NCBI GenBank assembly: GCA_018389105.1
Contig: JACATO010002186.1
Span: 1,316,501-1,380,500 of the forward strand
Direction: 5' to 3'
DNA length: 64,000 nucleotides
DNA from: Nautilus pompilius
Taxonomy: Eukaryota; Mollusca; Cephalopoda; Nautilida; Nautilidae
The notes under the pieces: model-generated
The model's database searches: none
What the model was told of the DNA's origin: nothing
Seen by the model: only the letters and a program-made list of their open reading frames with translations
In this document: positions 10,251-20,410 of the stretch, piece after piece
How the letters are laid out: every line of letters starts with the position of its first letter
Position numbering within the stretch: the first letter of the stretch is position 1
Position numbers and translations under genes: made by a program

Positions 10251-13200
10251 GAGCAGCTACAGAACTGCAGGTTAACGGGGGTTCTAAGAACTGTTATTAA
10301 GTGAATAAAGCACATCATGACTACAATTACAAGCAATGATTGGTAGCACAACCATATTGCTTTGTGAGGTAAGCAAATAGTAAAATTCATGCACCATCCA
10401 ACTATTGCTTCTACAACATTTTAGGTTCATTCTTCACATAATGCATCAGAATTTATTACAAGTAAATTACACAACAAATATTGAGATTTCAATTATTAAA
10501 AAAATGAGACTTTCTTTTCTATAATATGTCATGTATTACACAGTAAATGTTTTTATTGTGAAGGATGTCAACATCCTAATTTTTGCCATCAAAATTTCAA
10601 CAATATTAACATGTTGATAATAAGAAAGCCCTATATTGAAAAACAAAAAAAAAAAAAAAACAATAATAAAAATAATAACTGGGGTTAAAACTTAGAAATG
10701 GTAAATATTATTTAAAGTGCTTGGCAAAATATGTAGACTTTCCATTTTGTGAATCACCCATCTTTTTTTAAAAAGTCCTATCTACTTGTGTGATGTTTTA
10801 TCATCATCAGGTACTAGATACACGTTTTAAATAGAGTGTACATTCATGATGTCTGCAAATGCCATGAACTGATTTGAGCAGCATGAAACATTCATGAACC
10901 ATCTTACCCAAGCACCAGATTTGGATACAATAAAGCCATAATGTGATTCTGTGTAAAGGCATCTAAATTAAGAGTGTTTTTCTTTTTTTAACTCAGAATT
11001 TGTTTTAAAAATATAATTCAATATTATTATAAAAGCACATTCTTTATTAAATAAAAATTGATTTTTTTTTTCAGTTTTTTTTTTTTTAAGTGATATATCA
11101 TCTGTATTTATTTTTTGATGAAGTTATATAAAAATTACTAAAAAAAGCATTCCTGGAAATCAGGATATGCTCACCAAGATTAAAAGATGCAATAATCCTT
11201 TGAAAACTGCTTCCTGCAGTGTTTTTGATGGTCAAAGCCAACTACATTTCTTTCATTGTAACAGATTCAGGGAGCTGGCAGATTTTTACTTGAGATTCAC
11301 CTAAAGACTAGCATCTATGACAAAGTGAAATATTAAGGATTCTTCTATCTACACTGGCCAATTTAAACTAGATGAACTAAAGCAATGAGTGCATCAGCAG
11401 GAAACACTATTACTTGTAAAGAAATATGCTGTCTGATATCCACATACAGACAATTACAAGCATACTCCATGATGATAAACATCACAGATACAGGCAGTAA
11501 TAAACAACATGAAGCACTTTCTCCTAAAAAAATTCATTAAATACCATAACAACATGGCACCAAAATATATTTAAAGCTCTGTAACTATTTTCATGTTTTA
11601 AAAAATTTATATTATTAATATTAGCATAAATATTGAGATAATAAATATTTATACATCATACACATATTAGTACCAATAAAATTGTACTTTATATATTTAG
11701 ATATATATTATTTGCCTAGATGAAACAATGAGTTCAAATGTGAAAACCAATATCTGAATTAATTCAAGCTATTTACAACAAGCCATCATTCATTAATCAG
11801 CTATATAATGTGTCAAAGGTCAGGAATACATTGCTAGCTAATTACATAGTTTACTGGTTGTGACCAGTTATTCAAAATAGTATAATACAATATAGAATCT
11901 GGAATTACTACCCTGATCAAAATGCAACTTAACAAAAAACTAACATTAATTATTTATAATTTTTAAATGTCATGTTTATTGACAGATTATTATAACAAAG
12001 ACGTACAAAATTTAAGAAACAGCTATAAAAAGCTCATACTAAAGCACTAAAAATAAATCTAAACATATTCATGTAATTAAATAGCTATGCACAGCAAGTG
12101 TTTTATGTTGTAAAAACAAAATTAATAAGCTTGAGTAGATTTTAACTAAAACTCACTTTCACTCTAAAATTAGACTGTTTTGCTTTAAGCACAGTTTGTT
12201 TCTTGTTTTCGCATTAGTAATATCAATACAATGAAAATATATATTTATATCAGAAGTGTAAGAAATTTTTAGATAAAGAGTCAATTTTTGAAAGTCTGAC
12301 TATTTAAATCAGTAAGGATTTACTATATAGAAAATATTAATTATTTACCAAAGATTACTTTAGATTTTAATTATATTGCTTTTCTATATATAGTATTAAT
12401 TTGTTTTTTTTTTTTTTAATTTTGTTAAACCTAACTGGAAATATGAATAAAATTATTCATTGTGTAAATGTAAAATGATCATGATAATGAGACAAACTTC
12501 TAGAATTAACGATGTTTAATAACTGGAAAAATTTTACCATAATTTTCAGGAATCTGCCCTTATATATAACTTTTCATACATATTCTGGAAAATAACAAAA
12601 CAGGCATATAATTAACTTCTTTTAATATACATACATTCTTGAGAATTGAAAATACATAAACTGAGTGATGAACAAAAGAAAGAACTTCCATTTATTAAAT
12701 AGTTTTACCCTGAAAAAAATGAAAAAGATGAATAAAATCTAGATACTTCTGCCAAATATCTAACACCACCAGAGCTCATTATATAGCCTAAAATATCCAT
12801 TACTTTTCAAATTGATTTAAAAAAAAAACAATACTTTATACACTTGAAACAAATACATAATCAGAACTGTAGATAAATAGTTTTAAAATGAAAGGACAGA
12901 TAAACTAACTGATAAAGATGGTAGATTAGGATGCTCAATCTTCAAAAATCTGTAAAATTACCACCTACAAAATATTCTCTCTCATTTGCTTTTAGATTTC
13001 AAGATTACTCTGGTAAGAAATTCACTTTTTCTATCCAGAGATTAAAATTTGAAAAAAGAAAGAAACAAATGTATCCATCAACAAAGTTTGCATTTACATA
13101 TAAATCTGCATCTATTACAAAAAAATAAATAAGGACGAAAACTTCAGCAGAAGTTTTAAATATTCTTCACTGGCAAAAAGTTTGAAGTTTTTTTTTTTTT

Positions 13201-15030
13201 TCCTTGTTTTGTCATGACAAAAGTAACTGGTGTCTCCCACCATGATTAAAGCTAAAATAAAATGGACCAATCCAAACCAGCTTCAGCTTCAGCAGCTATT
13301 GCATTTATATGGACAACCTCTACATCATTTTCTCAACAATTTAATTAAGAGAAATAAAGACTTGAAAACTGATGTATTTTTGGCTGTATTTATTTATTTT
13401 AGAAAGATGATTTAAAGATTTTATTAGATCTGGATTTCTTCCATGTTGCTGCTCATTTAAATATAACCAATTTTGTTCTGACCTTAATTTGTTATGGGGT
13501 CAGAAATTAAGCTTCCTGCTTATCTTGTGATTTGATCTGTATTTTTTTTAAATTTGTTTACTGTTAATAGTAGTTTACCATTCATAAAGCTCCAATCAAT
13601 CAATAGAAGCTAAAGTCTATTGATATTTTTATTTATTATCATTATCTATTGACGCAATATTTCTACTGTTCAAATGTGTATTCTTCCCAAAATGTTTGTA
13701 GGTTATGGCAGATAACAGAAAATTGTTGTGGCTATTCACATAGAAAAAAGATACTAGACCAGACATTGATGCTTTTTGTCTGTGTGGATGGAGAAAAGAA
13801 ACTTACATACATACTGTATCAAATCAATTAAATTTGTTCATTTAAATTTGTGTTTTTTTAAAAGAATAAAATATCCGATGACTTAATAAAATACATTTCA
13901 TGTACTCACAAACTTTTTGTGAAAATACAAATTTACCTAATTAATATTTAACTGAAGTAAATTTAAGTTTTATATAAACAGAAAAGATTCAGCTAAGCAA
14001 CAAGTATTATTGACACTTAATTTTGATTTAGCTTCATGCATAAGCTAATCCTTTTCAGATATATATCTACATTTTTAGACATAATTAAACAAACAAATAG
14101 ATGCGTTTTCTTGTAAATGTTAAGCTTAATAAACCAAAAGGGTCAGCAAATTGTTCTATACAAATACCAATTTTCAGAGTTATCTTTTATTTTGGGGCAT
14201 CAATTACAAAAATTTCCATTAGAAGAAAAAGTGAAAAAAAAAAAAAAAAAAATTAACAGATTACTTATATTCACACTGGATCCCTGACAGTACGGAGTAA
14301 ACAAGTCTTCCTGCTTATCACTATTGTTTCTTCCATTTTCCCAAAGTTTTTCTTTTTCTTTTTTTTTTAATTAAGAGTTAATGCAAATACTGTTTAATAC
14401 TGCCACTTAAATGTAAAAATAGCAATGTAATTACTGGTCACTGTTTTCGGCAAATCTTGTTCATATTTTCATGCTAGGATCATTTGAAAGTTATCAATTC
14501 CTACAATAAAATCTAAAATAGTTAAACAATGAAGTAATAGTAAACTTATTTTCAAATTTAACAATCCTATAGCAACTGGTAACTTTTTAAATAGCTGTCA
14601 CTACTGAAAAACATTTAATGAAAAACAGGAAAACAAAGCTAACTAACCAAGATTACAGTAGAATTATTATCTATAATTTATTCAAGAAACTATAATTTAA
14701 AAATTGTATGGCTATTTTCTCAAAAATATGAACAAATCATCTTTTCTATCACCAATTCAATAGTTCTAAAACCAAAAAAAAAAAAAAAAATTTCCTCATA
14801 TTTACTGTTATCAGCATATACCTCAATTAAATGTTAATCTGATTTTAGTAAGTAAACTAGACACCCACAAATTTTATGGCCACCTTACCTTAGTCTATTA
14901 AAAATCACTCATTAATAAGATATTGCAAAAAAAAAAAGTATCAAACTAATGCCATCATACATTTTTAAAAAATCTAAAAACAAACAAAAAAATTATAAAA
15001 CAGCATAGATATTAGCAGAAGAGCAATTAC
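10251..15030. other. AT-rich sequence, no gene recognised
   Basis: Mostly A/T-rich with T-runs (for example about 11050-11090 and 12400-12417). ORFs at 12931 and 13230 (plus strand) have no recognisable domain. A strong acceptor and donor pair bracket only 17 bp at 12996-13012, which I do not call. No terminal repeats or RNA genes seen. Confidence 0.5.
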
Positions 15031-15069
15031 CTTTAAATATGGTGGTCCAGTCCACAGCTCACTTGGTCT
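15031..15069 (-). other. Candidate 39-bp exon, minus strand
   Basis: On the minus strand a pyrimidine-rich tract ending TATTATTTTTAG is followed by 39 bp and then a donor GTAATT. The 39 bp are clearly less AT-rich than the surroundings and read R-P-S-E-L-W-T-G-P-P-Y-L-K in one frame, a multiple of three. I do not recognise the protein. It could be a short exon of a host gene with long introns, or chance. Confidence 0.3.
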
Positions 15070-15749
15070 CTAAAAATAATAGAGAGAGAGACTTACTGTC
15101 TAAGAAATTCTTTTACACGCATGCACACAGTCATCTAGTTCAATAATGAAACAATTCAAAAAATCTTGGAATTCAAATAAGTCTAATTTTATTACTTTTT
15201 TTTCTAAGTCATTATGGAGCTAGCTAATTTGACTATAACCAATTAGCATTCATTTTTTTCCAATAATGGTCTGCGTGGAAAAGAAATTTACTTAACTGAC
15301 AATCTTCTATGTCAAAAATATTTTAAATCAGACAAACTGCTTAATTTTTTTGTGTAAAAGTTGAGTTTTTATATATATATATCAGTGTAGACACTTTATA
15401 TTAAAGTGTTAAGTATCAAGTTAAAGCAAGAATTTCAGAAATATTCACATTTCTCATCAGACATTGAAAAACTAACTTTTTTTTTTCTTTTCTTCAAGCA
15501 ATATTTATATTTTTTGAAAAGACATTCCTTTTATTTAAATCTTCACATAAGGTAAAATATTTTATAGAGACAGAGTATTAATCTGGAAAATTAAAAGAGT
15601 AATTTTTCTTTCAAGTCTTCAAGGAACACTACAGCTCAGACAATATTACCATATAATGTTAAACTTTAATTTTCTATTTCAATGATCTAAATTAAAACCT
15701 CAAATGTTCAAAAGTAGCTGAAAATAAAAAGCAGCCCAAAAATAAACTA
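15070..15749. other. AT-rich sequence, nothing recognised
   Basis: Contains a short AT repeat near 15370-15382 and a T-rich tract near 15478-15488. No coding or structural signal seen. Confidence 0.55.
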
Positions 15750-16400
15750 GTGTCTTCCCTCGCCAACCATGGGTTTGCCAACCGCAGTTTTGAGTATCTG
15801 CATTAAATTTATTGAGCACTGATTTACTAACTGCAGTAGTCAGTTTTGCATATCTGTGGTTTATGCGTGCCCTGTTCCAGCTTCCGCCACTACGCTGTGG
15901 TGGACAAAGTGTTTGATGCTCACCCCTTAATGGAAAGAAGCCTAGGCAAAGGCTGGAGAACCTGATGTTACCATACAGAGAGCTTTGGAAAGACCTCCAA
16001 AGATGACAAAGCAGTCATCAATCCTGAGCTATTTCAACCATCCCTCAACCACCACTGAAGATACTACCAGCACTGCCTCTACACCTCAACCTTCCACTTG
16101 TGGCTGTCCTTTCCTCCTGTCTCAATTTTCAGTTCTAAGGATAAGAACAGCCCCCTCATCTCTCTCTCTCTCTCAGTAAAGGACTAAACACCACCTCCAC
16201 CTCTGCAGCACCGTCCACCAGCATCATCACCAATAAGCCTCCCCTCTCCCAAGATCACGATCATCTTGATATTAAAGGTAATACTATTTCTGTATTCTGT
16301 ATTATATGGTTAGTGGATGAATAGGATATGTAAAAGTACCCAGAAGTTGTGTAACCACGGCCATGGAACATAAGCCCCATTTTCCCATGTTCAAGCTGTT
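15750..16400 (+). mobile_element. Deleted Tigger/pogo-type element
   Basis: The left edge follows a TA and reads GTGTCTTCCCTCGCCAACC, resembling Tigger-type terminal repeats (CAGT..TCCCTCG). The terminal sequence runs directly into a C-terminal transposase tail, so the DNA-binding and catalytic regions have been lost. Low-complexity Ser/Thr/Pro-coding sequence and an AT-rich 3' portion follow, with TAACCACGGCCATGG near 16355 possibly belonging to a decayed right repeat. Non-autonomous and old. Confidence 0.55.
15985..16179 (+). pseudogene. Tigger/pogo transposase C-terminal tail with PIP-like motif
   Basis: A 64-codon open stretch whose first ATG-type codon is not a native start; it is the 3' remainder of a longer gene. 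It reads ERPPKMTKQSSILSYFNH and then a Thr/Ser/Pro-rich tail (TTTEDTTSTASTPQPSTCG). QSSILSYF fits the PCNA-interacting pattern Q-x-x-(I/L/M)-x-x-(F/Y)-(F/Y), which is known in the C-terminal tails of Drosophila pogo and human Tigger transposases. That match, plus the flanking terminal-type sequence, supports the assignment. A frame change is likely inside the Ser/Thr-rich part. No catalytic residues remain. Confidence 0.5.
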
Positions 16401-17239
16401 TACATCTTGTCAGAGATTTCTAATACAATATATCAATTTTATATCAGCAATACACACACACACACACCGACATGCATGACATTTCCAGTTTAAAATTCCT
16501 GATATTATAAAACCTTAAAACAAGAATGTATGGAATACAAAAAATTATATCCAACAATAGTTAAGTGTTCCCACTGCAATACTAAGAAAGTTCACTGCTT
16601 TTCCATATTTTTATTTGCAAATATTAATGCAGACATACTGGGATGGTTTATCTGCTTTTATAATAGTACAATATCAAAATATTTTCATTAGTAAGGAAGA
16701 AAAGGTTCATTTAAATGATATTTTATTTTCATGATTGCATTTTCAACACTCTCTTAACATGCAAGTTATAAACTTTTTTTTTTATATGAAAGATTTTTTT
16801 CTCCATAGACTACATCACATGATCGCGTTACAAGATGCTACTTAAACTAAGTCATCTTGTGATGTTATCAAAAGACTGGTCCTTGATGGTAGATGTTGAC
16901 ATTTTTATTTTCAGCTTCTGGAATTGATGGAAGCCTATTCACTCTTGTAGTAGTACTAACCTTGCTCTTTCACTAATGAATCCTGTTGTTGGCCACAGTT
17001 ATTTTTCTTTTCAAACCATTAGGAATGATGGTGATGTTATCCCTACATCGACACAGGAATGGCAGATGGTTTGACTCCCTTGCTAGTTTCACACATTTTT
17101 CATATTGATATCATAGCATTGATAATTTGAGTCCATCTCAATTTCTTATTATTATTTAAAAAAGCTTGATTTGACAATAATTTTAACCTAATTCATAATA
17201 GATTATTATCTCCATCATTGCAATTTTTATTTGTTTCAG
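16401..17239. other. AT-rich sequence with short CA repeat
   Basis: A (CA)n tract of about 16 bp lies at 16452-16467. An imperfect inverted repeat (ACATCACATGAT... against ...ATCTTGTGATGT) lies at about 16810-16866. No gene recognised. Confidence 0.5.
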
Positions 17240-17292
17240 AAAGCTTCTCTCTTTGTTCCAAGAGGTTCTTGGTTTGAATCCCACCAGTGAAA
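17240..17292 (+). repeat. tRNA-like 3' half (SINE-type fragment)
   Basis: Contains GGTTTGAATCCC at about 17271-17282, a near-perfect RNA polymerase III B box (GGTTCRANNCC), preceded by a stretch like a tRNA anticodon stem and variable loop (TTCCAAGAGGTTCTT). No convincing A box is seen upstream. Best read as a decayed tRNA-derived SINE head. Confidence 0.45.
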
Positions 17293-17651
17293 TATGCAAA
17301 TATCATCAGTGGATACTAAAATTATGCCTAAAAACATCAAGAGAATAAAATTTCCAAAAAATACCAATAAAAGTTTAATAAAGGTAGTAATAGTCCATCA
17401 TTAACTAGGTTATAATCCCTGTCAAATCAAACCTGCATAATCAGAAATCAGCCAAGAAAACAGTAAGCAAATGATCCCCAATAACATACCAGTTATAGTA
17501 AAAATAAAAATGCCTTCCAATTCCATATATAGTACAGTGCTAGTGTGCTTTTGTGACCTCTGGTGTAAAAGAATATATGGTCACTATTAGGCCCAAACAT
17601 CCATGAATTACTCTAGCTTTTTTCACAGCAGGTAGATACTTATTTAGAGCT

Positions 17652-17742
17652 GTTAGCTAGAAAGCATGCAAATCAATCAAGTGACCTTCTGCTTCATAGA
17701 TGAGTACTCTAACCATTTGGCTAGAGCAGCTTACAAGTACAA
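17652..17742 (-). repeat. tRNA-derived SINE-type fragment
   Basis: On the minus strand CTCTAGCCAAATGGTTAGAG is an A-box-like D-arm. An anticodon-arm-like stretch follows (CATCTATGAAGCAGAAGGTC), then a degenerate B-box region (GATTGATTTGC). Order and spacing match a tRNA body. The B box is worn and no acceptor stem pairing is evident, so this is a SINE head or tRNA pseudogene rather than a working tRNA. Confidence 0.5.
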
Positions 17743-19179
17743 ATCATAACTTTATATTAATACTTATCACAGATTTGTAAAACAAACTTGTAACTTCATT
17801 TATCAAACTGATTTGAATTTCAGTGCTTATTGAAAATCTTCATTTCAATTTTCAACTTAATATCTTGTTCTTTTTCTAAAGTTTATAGTTTGCTACTACT
17901 AACACAACTGGAATCTAAAATGGGAAGTGAAGCTAATTCTTTATGATTAACAAACACACCATTGTCACCACTTAAAACTACATTACGTGCTAGTGTTTGC
18001 TGATGAATAATTAAATACATCATGCTAAAAGTCCTAAAAATTATTTAAATATTGAAAACTTACAAGATTTTTTTTTGTTTGTTTGAATGTGTGATTTAAA
18101 CCTCATTGTCTACTTTCAGGGTTCACCGATATATTTTGAAAAGATAGTGAAATAACCCTGCATCTTCTGGATTAGCAAATATGTAGCATATATAGCATAC
18201 TGAATATCTACAAGATTCTGGTTTGAAATAAAGCACATAAAGGCTTCCCTATTTGCACATTAATGAATAATACATTTATGAAGGTAAAGACATTTATAAT
18301 TCATATTGGCAATAGCTTTAAGATTACTATAATTTAGCTGAATCCTTTATTTTATTTATTTTCTGAGTCACCCATATTAAAGAGGAAAAAGAATGAAATC
18401 AAAATATTAAGGAGATCCAGGCATATCTAAAATTGGTCTTGCTAACTACAAATAATAATCTGATTAAAAGTTAACAGACTAATTAAATCAATTGAGGCTC
18501 ATTTGAAATTGAGTAAAAACAATAGGATGAACTCAGCTAATTTATGACCAATTTTTATTTTTTAGAGGGGAAATAGCAGAAAGTATTTGGAAACATCACA
18601 TTCCTGTTCCAGATAAGTTTTTACCCACAGAAAAGAATTCTCACTCAAATGGGATCAGTTCAAACAGCAATTGGATGATTATTTCAATCAAACTAATGCT
18701 GGTCTTCAGACCAGAAATAAACTGCTCGACTTGGAAAAAATATGTTGCTGCAACTTTTTCTGAAAACAGTAATTAATCAATTCTCAATACACTCATGATT
18801 CAGAGCGATCTATGAGCAGTATAGCTGTTGCACAGGAAGTTTTATGTGACCACCAAACCCAATGCAAAGCACATTGGAATTTCATCAACAGGAAATAGAA
18901 TCCAAATGAGACAATCCAAGATTACCTAAAGGCTTTACAATCCCTAATGGTAGATTAGAATTTTGGCAATCAAAATAATTACTGTTTAGTTTGTGCATGG
19001 ACTATATAGAAGAGAAGCAAATTCTTAGAATTATTCATGAAAAATAAAATCGCAGCTGCTCAGCAACACATGGAAAACAGATAAGAGAATTAAAAATTGG
19101 TGACAAGATGCTCAACAGTTGTTGACAGCAGAATTCTTTCCAGATCATGCTGACCACTTTTGGCTAGACTATGAGTCAT

Positions 19180-20410
19180 TTAATGATTATTTCCATCTTA
19201 CACTATAGATAACCACACAGGGATGCTGGTATTTTCACTTCCTTTTTTACCACAAAAGTATACCTACCTATGCAAGATTTGTTGTAGTGATCATATTTCA
19301 GCTACGATGTAGTCTAATAATAAATTATTTCCTTCTGATGATATAGAGGTTTCAACCATGGACCTCTGATCTCTCATCATTCAGCTGGTCTAACAGTGAC
19401 TCAGACAAGTCATGGAATGTGTCTGATGTAAACAGTGACCATGAGGAAGATGGTGAGGACAGAGGAGTCAAGTGGTGCTCAGATCATCTGCAGCTGATCA
19501 ACACACTATTGTTTTCACAGCCCATCTCTCCAAAGATTAATGGTGTTAATGATACCAAGCAGTTGACTTCTTTTGACATATCTTCACTAAGAATTTTTTT
19601 CATCACATGGCAGAGACCAACCAGTATGCTGTGCAAATGCGGAGGGAGCAGTCACACCACACAACACCTCAACAGACAAACACCTTCACCAAGAAACATT
19701 AGCATGCGTCTTCATTCTGCTCCACCCATCAACAATTTTTGGAGTACAAATGACAGAAGATAGCAGTGCTATCAAAGATTATAACACTAAATAGATGCAA
19801 AAACTGAATCAGTAATTGACACATCTGTGAAAACTGCCAGGCATCTTTTCTATGATCCTAATAGAGACCAGCTATTCAAATTAAACCTCTCCTTGATGTG
19901 GCTAAACTCACAGACTTCAGGCTGGATGTTGAGAGTCTGAGAAGTGGCATCTTTTCGAGGAAACTGAAGCTTACCAAAAGAAAAGTTGACAGTTAGGTGC
20001 ATCTCAACAACCAAGGCCATCACATCCTGATGAGGATAAAGAAGAAAAGGACCCATGTGCTATGCTCCAGAAGTGATCACAAAACCTGCTCTGGTCACAG
20101 AGTGGAGATGTTTCTACTGCCAGCTCTGTACCATTCACCTATGCAAGATGGGATGTTTCACCAAGATTGCAACAGTGACTGACCAATTCTTGGGAGTGAT
20201 TTCATTCTACATTTCTGACTTTCTACTCTATAAATTGAACTTTTCTTTTTATTTTCTAAACATATCTCCTTTTCATTTGGATTACTAAACTGTATGCTAA
20301 GTTATCTATGCTATTTGTGTCATTCCATGATATCATAGTATGTTTTTTAATAATTTCAATCAGATGAATACATTTCATGCAGCCACATTGCAAATTGTCT
20401 AGCCTTTTAA
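19180..20410 (+). mobile_element. piggyBac copy B, inserted in the gypsy fossil
   Basis: A 1.2-kb piggyBac derivative between TTAA at 19180-19183 and 20407-20410. The left edge (TCATTTAATGAT...) and right edge (CATTCCATGA...GCAGCCA...AATTGTCT) both align with piggyBac copy A at 8856-9614, so the two copies are one family. Compared with A, copy B also keeps part of the C-terminal transposase region but still lacks the catalytic core. Gypsy gag-like sequence stops at its left border and pol-like sequence resumes after its right border. The ends do not form clean inverted repeats. Confidence 0.7.
19395..20190 (+). pseudogene. piggyBac transposase remnant (N-terminal and zinc-binding C-terminal parts)
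   Basis: Two conserved ends of a piggyBac transposase joined by a deletion. The N-terminal part (about 19395-19750) has an acidic leader (DVNSDHEEDGED), then SQPISPKINGVND and, in a neighbouring frame, FFHHMAEQTNQYA, the family's entry to the DDE_Tnp_1_7 domain. The C-terminal part (about 19820-20180) ends in a Cys-rich segment reading CYAPEVITKPALVTEWRCF then CQLCTIHLCKMGCF, matching the C-terminal zinc-binding motif of PGBD proteins (C...TR..C..CPKKPALC...CF..YH). The central region with the catalytic Asp residues is absent, and several frame changes interrupt the rest. Inactive. Confidence 0.65.

Noticed and set aside
12996-13012. 17-bp microexon between CTTTTAG and GTAAGA
   Set aside because: Borders are good, but 17 bp carries no testable coding signal and such pairs are common in AT-rich sequence.
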